Positions 1 to 8,336 of a DNA stretch of 64,000 nt are shown here, in pieces. The notes below the pieces were generated by a model. The model was not told the DNA's origin, searched no databases, and was given only the letters and a program-made list of their open reading frames with translations. This DNA comes from CAITWF01 sp038231575 (lineage in GTDB: Bacteria > Verrucomicrobiota > Verrucomicrobiia > Opitutales > Opitutaceae), in NCBI GenBank assembly GCA_038231575.1, contig JBBRLB010000004.1, positions 1 through 64,000 on the forward strand, written 5' to 3'. The first letter of the stretch is position 1. Each line of letters opens with the position of its first letter. The translations under genes were made by a program, and so were the position numbers.

Positions 1-666
1 CATCGGCCCGCCGCCCGCGAGCTTTTTGTCCCCGCGCCACGCACCTTCCTTGAGGACGAACGAACGCGCGCCCGTCATCTTCGTGAACGCACCGAAATCC
101 TTGTCCCGCGCCAGCCGCATCATTTCCCTGTGATACGGATCAAAGTGGAGCCGATAACCGATGGACAATTTCACTTTCGCGGCCCGGCAGGCGGCGAGCA
201 TCACGTCGCACTCGGCGACGGTGTTGGCCATCGGTTTTTCGCTGATGATGTGTTTACCCGCCTTCGCCGCCGCGCTCGCGTGCGCGGCGTGCAGGCCGTT
301 CGGCGTGACGACGTAGACGATATCGATGTCCGGCGCGTCGGCGAGCCGGTCCATCGAGCCGTAGGAAAAAATATTCTTCTCCGAAAACCCGAACTCCTTC
401 GCCCACGCTTCGCCCTTCGCGCGATCGCCAGTGACGACGCCCGCGAGCCGGCAGTTTTGCGTGAGCTTCAACGCCGGCCCGAGCTGGCCCTTGCTGTAGC
501 TGCCAAGCCCGACGAGCGCGACGCCGAGTTTCTTGCCGGACGCGGGCGCGTCCGCCGCCCGCAGACGCGAGGCGAGCGCAAAGCCGGCTGCGCCCAGCGA
601 GAGCCGGCCCAGAAATTCCCGACGCGATAATTCCGAACGCAGGGGCGAAAAGGGGAGACGTTTCAT
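1..666 (-). CDS. Gfo/Idh/MocA family oxidoreductase, Tat-exported (C-terminus cut by window edge)
   Basis: This is an NAD(P)-dependent sugar-type oxidoreductase; only the first 222 residues lie in the window, in an open frame that runs off its left edge. A Tat signal (SRREFL at residues 14-19, then a hydrophobic stretch ending near RAADA) begins the protein. A Rossmann start follows (VALVGLGSYS, about residues 49-58). The family signature Glu-Lys-Pro lies at residues 143-145 in ISEKPMANT, where the Lys is the usual catalytic residue. Tat export of a Gfo/Idh/MocA protein fits glucose-fructose oxidoreductase-like enzymes, which carry their cofactor out of the cytoplasm. The substrate cannot be told from the sequence. 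It is divergent from the next gene, with about 200 bp between them. Confidence 0.9.
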   Translation of the reverse strand, partial: MKRLPFSPLRSELSRREFLGRLSLGAAGFALASRLRAADAPASGKKLGVALVGLGSYSKGQLGPALKLTQNCRLAGVVTGDRAKGEAWAKEFGFSEKNIFSYGSMDRLADAPDIDIVYVVTPNGLHAAHASAAAKAGKHIISEKPMANTVAECDVMLAACRAAKVKLSIGYRLHFDPYHREMMRLARDKDFGAFTKMTGARSFVLKEGAWRGDKKLAGGGPM

Positions 667-867
667 GGGCGGGGGTCACTCGACGCTGTGCGATCTCCGC
701 CGCGCCGCAAGGGTGGCGCGTGGTGGTATCGTTAACTGAAAGCCGGCTCGAAAGGAGCGCCGACATCGCGCCTGCTCTCCTCCCCTCCAACCGTGCGCGG
801 CGCGCAGCGATTGTTCACGCTTGCTCGTCCTGCCCCGTGACGTTTGCTCCACTGCTCCGCCCGCCCC

Positions 868-1437
868 ATGCGAAATTCCCGCGCCCTCCTTTCTGTCGTG
901 GTGCTCTGGTGCACCCTGGCGGCGCGCGCCGAGGTTCAAATCGAACGCACCTTCCTGCCCGACGCGCACGCGAGCAGCTTCGCGTTCGGCCTGCCGGGCG
1001 GCGTGAATTTCTGCTACGATCCCGTGCGCGGCGGCGTGAACTACGCGTGGACCGGCGGCTTTATCGATCTCACCAACGTCCGGCCCGTCAACAAACTCGT
1101 CAAAGCCGCCACGCTGCTCGGCCCGATCGTTTATCGCGAAGCCGGCCCCGCCCCGCTCCGCCACGGCGACGCGCTGCGCGCGCCCGTGATCGAGTTCAAG
1201 GGCTACACGCTGCGCGCTGCCGCCGTCGAGCTGCGCTACACGATCGACGGGATCTTCGTGCACGAGGAGATCAGCGCGAACCAGGACAAGTCGGGACTCA
1301 TCCGGAAGTTTACCGTCAAAAAATCCGCCGGGGAAAAATGGTGGTATGTGCTCGATGGCCTGCCGCCCGCGCTGCTCACCGCCGAATCCGCCGGTGAATT
1401 TTCAATCGTCGATCAATTCAAGAAGGCTACGCCGTGA
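868..1437 (+). CDS. Secreted protein of unknown function, coupled to a propeller-cytochrome
   Basis: This 189-residue protein has a Sec signal (MRNSRALLSVVVLWCTLAARA) and no other membrane segment. I do not recognise a named family. The mature part is rich in beta-strand-like alternation and includes FAFGLPGGVNFCYDP and a Lys-Trp-Trp-Tyr patch near the C-terminus. I chose the ATG at 868 over one at 844 because it puts the signal peptide at the N-terminus. Its stop codon overlaps the GTG start of the propeller-cytochrome gene (GTGA), so the two are very probably translated together and act together in the periplasm. A role as an accessory or substrate-recognition partner of that cytochrome is inference. 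Confidence 0.75.
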   Translation: MRNSRALLSVVVLWCTLAARAEVQIERTFLPDAHASSFAFGLPGGVNFCYDPVRGGVNYAWTGGFIDLTNVRPVNKLVKAATLLGPIVYREAGPAPLRHGDALRAPVIEFKGYTLRAAAVELRYTIDGIFVHEEISANQDKSGLIRKFTVKKSAGEKWWYVLDGLPPALLTAESAGEFSIVDQFKKATP

Positions 1438-3308
1438 GCCCCCTTCCTCCCAGGAGGGCCGGCTCCACCTTCCTCGCTTTCCTTTTTACCGCGCTCCTCC
1501 CCCTCGTCGCTCGCGCGGGCTACCGGATTGAAAACGTTCCGCGCCCCGCGGCGATGCGCGGCGGCATCGTCGGGGTCGCGTTTTCGCCCACCGGCACGCT
1601 CGTCGTTACGACTCGCTACGGCGAAATCTGGATGCGGTCCCCCGCCGGCGCGTGGCGCTGCTTCGCGCGCGGCCTGAACGAGCCCCTCGGCCTCGTCGTC
1701 GAATCCGATCGCGTCGTTTACGTCGCGCACCGGCCCGAGTTGCTCAAGGCCACCGACACCGATGGCGACGGCCAGGCCGACACCTTCGACGCCCTCGGCG
1801 GCCAGTGGGGCGTCTCGAACAACTACCACGAATTCTTCTTCGGTCTGCGCCGCGACCCTGCCGGAAATTTTTATGGCGTCATCGGCCTCACGTCGACTGG
1901 CGACAAGCTCACGCTCGCGCAGGCCGACGTGCGCGGCACGCTCAACCCGACGCCGATTCTCGAGCCCGCCGGCCACATCGCCGATCTGCCCTACCGCGGC
2001 TGGGCCGTGAAGATTGCGCCCGACGGCAGCTTCACGCCGATCGCGACGGGCTTTCGCCAGGCCAACGGCGTGGGCCTCAGCCCCGACGGCGAACTTTTCG
2101 TCAATGACAACCAGGGCGAATACAAGCCGTCGTGCGGCCTCCTCCATGTCACCGCCGGAGATTTCCACGGCCATGTCGCCGGCCTGAAATGGGAGCCCGG
2201 TTTCGACCCGAAGACGTTCACCACCGAGCAGGCGTGGCAGCGCTACAAGGGTCCCGCCGTGGTTTTTCCGCACGGCGTGATGGGCATCTCCGGCGGTGAG
2301 CCAGTGTGGGACACCAGCGGCGGCAAGTTCGGCTCGTTCGCGGGGCAGGTGTTTGCCGGCGACCAATCCGCGCTCGTCGTCCGCTCGACACTCGAGAATG
2401 TCGCCGGCACGTGGCAGGGCGCGTGTTTTCCGTTTCTCGGTCGCAACGAAAACGCGCCCTATGCCAGCGGTGAAAAACTTTCCGCCGGCGTGATGCGCAG
2501 CGCCTTCGCGCCCGACGGCAGTCTCTACCTTGGCGCGACCTCCGGCTGGGGCGCGGGCGCCGACGCCATCCAACGCGTGACGTGGGACGGTCAAATTTCA
2601 CCCGAGGTCCGTGACATCAAACTCACCGCGCACGGCTTCCGCATCACGTTCACGCGCCCGATGAGCGAGGCCACGCTCACTGACCCCGCCAACTTCGCCG
2701 TCGATCGTTTTCACTACTACTATCACTATAAATACGGTTCGCCTTGGGTCGACGAGGCGCGCGTGGCTGTGACCGAAGTTCACCCCGCGACCGACGGACT
2801 CTCCACCGAACTCGTGCTCGCGGAATTGAAGCCCGGCTTCGTCTACGAACTCTCGGTTCCGGCCCTGCGCACCACCGACAACCAGCCGCTCGCCAACCCA
2901 CTCGCCTACTACACCGCCAACCGCCTCCTCAACGGCGAGCGCGCGGTCGGTGATACCACGCGCCTGCCCCGCCCCGGCGAAAAAGATCGCAACGCCAAGG
3001 AAGACGCCGACGCCGCCACCACCTCGGCCGAAGCGCTCATCGCGTCCGGCGAAAAAACCTACCGCCTCTACTGCGTCGCGTGCCACCAGCCCAACGGCCG
3101 CGGCATTCCCGGTGGCGCCGCCAACTTCGTCGACGACAAGACGCGCCTCGCCAAATCGGATACCGACCTCCTGAAATCAATCGCGAACGGCATCGACACG
3201 AAAGGCATGCCACCCTTCGAAACGATCCTCTCGGCGCCCCAGCGCCGCGCCGTGCTCGCCTACATTCGCGCGACGTTCGGGACGAAAGAGGCTGGCGGTC
3301 CGAAATGA
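1434..3308 (+). CDS. Secreted beta-propeller dehydrogenase-like protein with C-terminal cytochrome c domain
   Basis: A 624-residue periplasmic protein with a signal peptide (FLAFLFTALLPLVARA). Residues about 35-400 form a beta-propeller of the sugar-dehydrogenase/NHL type, including the calcium-loop-like DTDGDGQAD motif. An intermediate domain follows, then a cytochrome c domain with CVACH (Cys547, Cys550, His551) and a probable axial Met in KGMPPF. Proteins with this order are abundant in Planctomycetes and Verrucomicrobia and are thought to oxidise carbohydrates and pass electrons to a respiratory chain; the substrate is unknown. The start is GTG at 1434, overlapping the previous stop. No PQQ-ligand residues can be assigned with confidence. 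Confidence 0.85.
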   Translation: MSPLPPRRAGSTFLAFLFTALLPLVARAGYRIENVPRPAAMRGGIVGVAFSPTGTLVVTTRYGEIWMRSPAGAWRCFARGLNEPLGLVVESDRVVYVAHRPELLKATDTDGDGQADTFDALGGQWGVSNNYHEFFFGLRRDPAGNFYGVIGLTSTGDKLTLAQADVRGTLNPTPILEPAGHIADLPYRGWAVKIAPDGSFTPIATGFRQANGVGLSPDGELFVNDNQGEYKPSCGLLHVTAGDFHGHVAGLKWEPGFDPKTFTTEQAWQRYKGPAVVFPHGVMGISGGEPVWDTSGGKFGSFAGQVFAGDQSALVVRSTLENVAGTWQGACFPFLGRNENAPYASGEKLSAGVMRSAFAPDGSLYLGATSGWGAGADAIQRVTWDGQISPEVRDIKLTAHGFRITFTRPMSEATLTDPANFAVDRFHYYYHYKYGSPWVDEARVAVTEVHPATDGLSTELVLAELKPGFVYELSVPALRTTDNQPLANPLAYYTANRLLNGERAVGDTTRLPRPGEKDRNAKEDADAATTSAEALIASGEKTYRLYCVACHQPNGRGIPGGAANFVDDKTRLAKSDTDLLKSIANGIDTKGMPPFETILSAPQRRAVLAYIRATFGTKEAGGPK

Positions 3309-3368
3309 CTTGGTGCGGCGAAACGTTGCGCCCACGCGGACAGCGAAACCCACGCCGGCAAACCTCAC

Positions 3369-4538
3369 TCAACCGTTTCGCGGCGCGAGGGCGCCGAGAT
3401 CGATCGTCCGCCACAGCTCGCGCGTCGCGCCCGCAAACATCTGCACCCTGACCAGCGCGCCCTCGACGCGCACGACCGCGTAGCCCGGCAGATCGGCATA
3501 CTCGAACGCCTTCACCAACGGCCGCTCCGCTTCATACACCGCTCGCCGCACCGCCTCGGTCTCGGGCGAGAACTGCGGCTCGACGCGAATTTGATCGGCG
3601 TTGTAGTCGGCGAGGCCGGACAGCGGTGTCCGCGCCGTGGGCGCAGCTTCGGTGAGGACGCTGCTAAGCGCGAACTGCGCGAAACGCGCCCCGCCCGCTT
3701 CGCGGCTGAGCGAGTTGAACCGGTGAATGTGACCGCCGAGCACGAGCGCGCGGTGGTGGCCGAGCAGCTCGAGCAGTTTGTCGCGTTTCGATTTCTCCTT
3801 GTCGCTGGAAAAGATGTGCCACGTCGACCGCGCGCCGTAGGGCACGACCGGCGGGTGAATGACGACAAAAAAATGCTCGGCGGAGCGCCGGGCCGCGATT
3901 GCCTCGAACCACTCGAGGCTCGCGCGATCATAAGCGTCGAAGAAGGCGACCTGCACATTGCCGCGTTCGACCGTGTAACGCGCACTCGTGACCGCCGGCG
4001 CCGCCGGCACCAGCGCACGCACCTGCTCGGTGAGAAACGGATGGAACGTGCTCGCAAACGCCGCGGGCGCACCGTCCCCGGTCACATCGTGATTGCCCTT
4101 GGCGATCAGGAACGGCGCCCCGAGCTGCGCCTCACGCACGAAGGCGAGCGCCTCGGTATTCTGGCGCGTCGCCCGCTCTTCGCTCCCGCAAAGTCCCTCG
4201 ACGAGATCACCCACCTGCAGCACGAAGGCGACGCGCGTCGCCGGATCGCGGTTCAGGTCCCGGATGGTCTCGCGCACGGTGCCGAAGAGCCGCGGCATGT
4301 TCTCCCTCGTGATGCGCGAGTAGTTGCGGATCTGCCCCAGATCGTTCGGGTGATTCTTGTCCAGCCAGCCGAAGTCGTGGTGGTCGAGCTTGTCGTAGTG
4401 CAGATCGCCGAGCAGCACGAAGGAGAAACTTGGACCACCGTCAGGCGCGGCGCGGCTCAACGCGGGCGCCAGTGCGACCCCCGCCGCCGCCGTGGTCGCA
4501 GCCCGGAGAAATTCCCGACGAGTGAGCGAGGAGTGCAT
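3369..4538 (-). CDS. Tat-exported calcineurin-like metallophosphoesterase
   Basis: A 389-residue periplasmic phosphoesterase. The Tat signal is TRREFLRAATTAAAG, with cleavage probably after SRA near residue 30. The dinuclear metal site is complete: GDLHYD (Asp45, His47), GDLVEG (Asp111), GNHD (Asn149, His150), a His at 228 in VIHPP, and GGHIH (His270, His272). These are the five blocks of the purple acid phosphatase/calcineurin superfamily. The start chosen is the ATG at 4538, which places the Tat motif at residues 6-10; the open frame extends upstream without sense. Substrate not predictable. It is convergent with the propeller-cytochrome and divergent from the permease gene. Confidence 0.9.
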   Translation of the reverse strand: MHSSLTRREFLRAATTAAAGVALAPALSRAAPDGGPSFSFVLLGDLHYDKLDHHDFGWLDKNHPNDLGQIRNYSRITRENMPRLFGTVRETIRDLNRDPATRVAFVLQVGDLVEGLCGSEERATRQNTEALAFVREAQLGAPFLIAKGNHDVTGDGAPAAFASTFHPFLTEQVRALVPAAPAVTSARYTVERGNVQVAFFDAYDRASLEWFEAIAARRSAEHFFVVIHPPVVPYGARSTWHIFSSDKEKSKRDKLLELLGHHRALVLGGHIHRFNSLSREAGGARFAQFALSSVLTEAAPTARTPLSGLADYNADQIRVEPQFSPETEAVRRAVYEAERPLVKAFEYADLPGYAVVRVEGALVRVQMFAGATRELWRTIDLGALAPRNG

Positions 4539-4728
4539 GGCAGGCAGGTATCGGTCCGCCTCCGGAAGAGGCAAGCGCAAGGCGTCGCCGACCGCCATCG
4601 CACCTGGGGGCGGGCTCGCCTCACGCGGGTGCGCGGTCGCACCGCCCGAACATTCCCTCCACCTTGCGCCGCTCTTCCACGCTCGCCGTCCGCTCCGGCG
4701 CGGCTTTTGCTTCCCGGTCGTCGCTCTC

Positions 4729-7239
4729 ATGTTGCTCGAAGAATTTTTTTCAGACCTTCGGATCGGCCTTCGCGTCCTCGTTAAGGAAAAGTTTTTCTGC
4801 TTCCTCGCCGTGTCGGTGCTCGCGCTCGGGATTTGCGCGGTCACCACGCAATACGCCGTCGTCAACGGGGTGCTGCTCCACGCATTCAAGTTCCCCGGCG
4901 GCGATCGCCTCGTCGGCGTCTCGCTCGTCGATCCCAACTCGATCACGCCGTCCGGTTTCAACGCGCGCGCGACGGCGGCGGATTTCATCGACTTGCGCGC
5001 CGGCACCACGTCGTTCGAGGCGTTTGTCGGCTATCTCGGCAACACGACCGTCACCCTCACCTCCGGCGGCAATCCGCAGCGCCTGCAGGGCGGCTATGTG
5101 CCCCACGATTTTTTCCGCGTGCTCGGCGTGAATCCCGCGCTCGGCCGCGATTTCACTCCCGACGACGACCAGCCCGGCGCGACCGAGGCGGTGATGTTGA
5201 ACGACTCCTATTGGCGGAGCAGCTTCGGCGCCGATCCATCAATCGTCGGCCAGACCGTGCGCGTGAATGGCCGCGCCGGCGTGGTGGTGGGCGTGATGCC
5301 GCCGAAGTTCGTGTTTCCGACTTACGAGCAGGTCTGGATCCCGTTTCAGTCCGAGTTTCCCGTGCTCCCGCGCAATCATCGCAACACGAGCACCATTTCG
5401 ATGATCGCGCGGTTGAAGCCCGGCGTGAGCGTCGCGCAGGCCGAGGCCGACGTCACGGCCCAGGCGCAGCAATTCGCCCGCGACTATCCCGACACCAACC
5501 GCCCCTTCACGCGCGGACTCGTGCAACCGTTGATCGAGACGTTCACGGGCGCGCAGTTGCCCCGCCTGCTCTACACGATGCTGGTATTCTGCGCGGGCGT
5601 GCTGCTCATCGCGTGCGTCAACGTCATGAACATGCAGTTCGCGCGCGCCACCCTGCGTTCCAAGGAACTCGCGATCCGCTCCTCGCTCGGCGCCACGCGC
5701 AGCCGCCTAATCCGGCAGATGCTGACCGAGAGCCTGCTCCTCGCCAGCCTCGGCGCGGGCATCGGCATCGCCCTGGCGTTCTACGCGACCCGTTACCTCA
5801 ACGCCGCGATGACCACGCTCACGAACCCGTTGCCGTCCTGGATGAGTTTCACGATCGATCTGCGCGTGCTCGGCTTCGTCGTCGGCGTCACCGTGCTCGC
5901 AGCGGTGATGGCCGGCTTCGTCCCCGCCTGGCTCGCCTCCCGCGCACGCACGGCCGACGCCCTTAAGGAATCCGGCCGCGGCAATACCGGCCGCGCCGTC
6001 GGGCTCATCACGCGCAGTCTCGTCGTCTGCCAGATCCTCGTCACGTCCATGCTGCTCATCGGCGCGCTGCTTCAGGTGCAATCGATCCAGCGCCAGCAAA
6101 ACGTGGACTATGGCTACGACACCACCGCGGTCCTCGCCGCGCGCCTCGGCTTGATGCAGGCCGATTATCCGACGCCCGCGAAGCGCCAGTTGTTTTACGA
6201 AAACGTGCTCCGGATGTTGCGCGCCGCGCCCCAGTTCGAAGCCGTCGCGCTCACCAACCGCAACCGCATGGTCACCTCGGGCGCCGTGCCGATCGAGATC
6301 GAGGGCCGCGACTACAAATCCGACAACGATCGCCGCGTCGCGCAGTATGAGATGGTTTCGCAGGGTTACTTCGACGTGCTCGGCGCCAAGCTCCGCGAAG
6401 GCCGCGAGTTCACTGACCTCGACACCGACCAGCGCCAGCCCGTCGCGATCGTCAACGCCGCGTTCGCCCACCTCTACTTCGGCCACGCGAGTCCGCTCGG
6501 GCGCCGCTTCCGCACCATGTTAGCCAACGGCGCCACGCCCGGCGCGTGGCGCACGATCGTCGGCGTGACCGGCGATCTGCGCATGCAAGGCCCGCTCGAT
6601 CACCAGGCCGACGGCTCCGGATTCTTCGTGCCGTTTTTCGCCAACCTCACCGGTCCCACGCCCGCGACGCCGCTGCCGACAAGTTTCGCCAGCATCATCG
6701 TGCGACCCCGCCCGGGAGTGCGCCCCGAATCCGTCGGACCCGCCGTGCAGGCCGTCGCCAGCCAGATCGATCCGAATCTGCCGCTCTATTATTTGATGAC
6801 GCCGCGCAAGGCACTCGACGGCTTCCTCGCGCAGAATCGTTTTATCGCGACGATGTTTGGCGTGTTCGGGATCGTCGCCGTGCTGCTCGCGTCGGTCGGG
6901 CTCTACGGGATCATGTCATTCTCCGTGAATCAGCGCCTGCAGGAATTCGGGATTCGCATGGCGCTCGGTGCCGCGCCGTCGCGCATCCTCCGCCTCGTGC
7001 TCCGCCAAGGCGCACTGCAACTCGGCCTCGGGCTCGCCCTCGGCCTCGGTTTCTCGCTCCTCTGCGCCGTCATCGGCGCATCCGCGATTCAAGGCCTCCT
7101 CTTCGGCATCAGCCCGCGCGATCCGCTGACGTATCTGGCCGTCGCGCTGATTCTGAGCGCCGTGTCGCTGCTCGCGATGCTCATCCCCGCCCACCGCGCC
7201 ACGCGGGTCGACCCGATGATCGCGCTGCGCGCGGAATAG
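4729..7239 (+). CDS. ABC-type permease with duplicated FtsX domains (ADOP/MacB family), no ATPase nearby
   Basis: An 836-residue inner-membrane protein with the layout of the acidobacterial duplicated orphan permeases. One membrane helix lies near residues 18-40 (FFCFLAVSVLALGICAVTT), followed by a periplasmic MacB-core domain containing GYVPHDFFRVLGVNPALGR. A first FtsX helix block is near residues 285-425 (ACVNVMNMQFARATLRSKELAIR), then a second core domain and a second FtsX block (LYGIMSFSVNQRLQEFGIRMALGA). The repeated ELAIR/EFGIRMALGA motifs mark the coupling segments that would touch an ATPase, yet none is encoded in the window. The ATG at 4729 was chosen because the hydrophobic N-terminus typical of the family follows directly. 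A role in export or envelope remodelling is inferred from family only. Confidence 0.88.
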   Translation: MLLEEFFSDLRIGLRVLVKEKFFCFLAVSVLALGICAVTTQYAVVNGVLLHAFKFPGGDRLVGVSLVDPNSITPSGFNARATAADFIDLRAGTTSFEAFVGYLGNTTVTLTSGGNPQRLQGGYVPHDFFRVLGVNPALGRDFTPDDDQPGATEAVMLNDSYWRSSFGADPSIVGQTVRVNGRAGVVVGVMPPKFVFPTYEQVWIPFQSEFPVLPRNHRNTSTISMIARLKPGVSVAQAEADVTAQAQQFARDYPDTNRPFTRGLVQPLIETFTGAQLPRLLYTMLVFCAGVLLIACVNVMNMQFARATLRSKELAIRSSLGATRSRLIRQMLTESLLLASLGAGIGIALAFYATRYLNAAMTTLTNPLPSWMSFTIDLRVLGFVVGVTVLAAVMAGFVPAWLASRARTADALKESGRGNTGRAVGLITRSLVVCQILVTSMLLIGALLQVQSIQRQQNVDYGYDTTAVLAARLGLMQADYPTPAKRQLFYENVLRMLRAAPQFEAVALTNRNRMVTSGAVPIEIEGRDYKSDNDRRVAQYEMVSQGYFDVLGAKLREGREFTDLDTDQRQPVAIVNAAFAHLYFGHASPLGRRFRTMLANGATPGAWRTIVGVTGDLRMQGPLDHQADGSGFFVPFFANLTGPTPATPLPTSFASIIVRPRPGVRPESVGPAVQAVASQIDPNLPLYYLMTPRKALDGFLAQNRFIATMFGVFGIVAVLLASVGLYGIMSFSVNQRLQEFGIRMALGAAPSRILRLVLRQGALQLGLGLALGLGFSLLCAVIGASAIQGLLFGISPRDPLTYLAVALILSAVSLLAMLIPAHRATRVDPMIALRAE

Positions 7240-7263
7240 CTGCCAAATCTTTACGCCCAACCT

Positions 7264-8247
7264 ATGAAACCGAATTCCATTACTCGCCTCGGAACGTTCA
7301 GAAAAAGCACTCTGCGATCTATTATCGTCGGCTCGCTCTGTTTCGCCGCGGTCGCCAGCGGCGTCGCCGCCGAGCCCGCCAGTAAATCCGCGCCCAAGGA
7401 AATTCCGGAGTATGGTCCCGCGCACGGGACGCTCGTGATCGTTGGCGGTGGCGCGCTCGCGGGAACGGGCATCCGGGAAAAATTTGTCAACCTCGCCGGC
7501 GGACCCGGCGCCCTGATCGTGATCGTCCCCACCGCGGCGGGAAATCGCAACGCGAAGGGCGAGCTGATCACCTACCGGGAAGAAGACGTGCTCGCGTCGT
7601 GGAAAAAGGATCTCGGGCTCACGAACGTGCGCCTGCTGCACACGCCGGACCCGAAGGTCGCCGACACGGAGGCGTTCGCGCAGCCGTTGCGCGAGGCCAA
7701 GGGCGTGTGGTTTGTCGGCGGACGGCAATGGAACCTCGTCGATTCCTACGCGCACACCCTGACGGAAAAAGAGTTTCACGCCGTGCTCGAGCGCGGTGGC
7801 GTGATTGGTGGCTCCTCGGCCGGCGCGACGATTCAGGGCGACTACCTGGTGCGCGGCGCCGTCGCCGGGCCGAACATCATGATGACGCCCGAGCCGGAAC
7901 ATCAGCACGGCTTCGCCTTCCTGCACCGCTCCGCGATTGACCAGCATATCAACACCCGGCTGCGCTGGGACGATCTCATCCCGGTGATCAAAAAATTTCC
8001 CGACCTGCTCGGCATCGGTCTTTCCGAAGGCACGGCGATCGTCGTCACCGGCGATCGCTTCGAGGTGATGGGCAAATGGAAGGTCGCGATCCACGACAAC
8101 ACCCGACTCTACCAGCCGTGGGAAAAATCCTATTTCGTCCTGTCGGCCGGCGACGTCTACAACATGAAGGCCCGCCGGATCGAAAATCTTGGCATCGGCG
8201 CGCCGCCGCCGAAGCCCGGGGCGCCTGCTCCGGCGGAAACGCCGTGA
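7264..8247 (+). CDS. Secreted S51-family (cyanophycinase-like) peptidase
   Basis: A 327-residue protein with an N-terminal signal segment (IIVGSLCFAAVASGVAA) followed by the class-I glutaminase-like S51 fold. The nucleophile elbow is GGSSAGA at residues 182-188 (Ser185), and FVGGRQWNLVDS and VIVGGGALAG match other conserved family blocks. S51 enzymes cleave Asp-dipeptides or beta-Asp-Arg bonds of cyanophycin; export suggests scavenging of external polymer or peptides rather than storage turnover. The C-terminus is Pro/Ala-rich. It starts 24 bp after the permease gene and may be co-transcribed with it. Confidence 0.87.
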   Translation: MKPNSITRLGTFRKSTLRSIIVGSLCFAAVASGVAAEPASKSAPKEIPEYGPAHGTLVIVGGGALAGTGIREKFVNLAGGPGALIVIVPTAAGNRNAKGELITYREEDVLASWKKDLGLTNVRLLHTPDPKVADTEAFAQPLREAKGVWFVGGRQWNLVDSYAHTLTEKEFHAVLERGGVIGGSSAGATIQGDYLVRGAVAGPNIMMTPEPEHQHGFAFLHRSAIDQHINTRLRWDDLIPVIKKFPDLLGIGLSEGTAIVVTGDRFEVMGKWKVAIHDNTRLYQPWEKSYFVLSAGDVYNMKARRIENLGIGAPPPKPGAPAPAETP

Positions 8248-8336
8248 AGATTCCGAAGTAAGCGAGTTCGCTCCCAGCCAGTTCCTGGCTGGCGTTTATT
8301 TCCGGAGCCGGCAGTGTGCGCTTGCCCCCGCTCCCC

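Noticed and set aside
4729..7239. A full ABC exporter operon
   Set aside because: No ATP-binding subunit or membrane-fusion protein is encoded next to the permease; it is an orphan permease.
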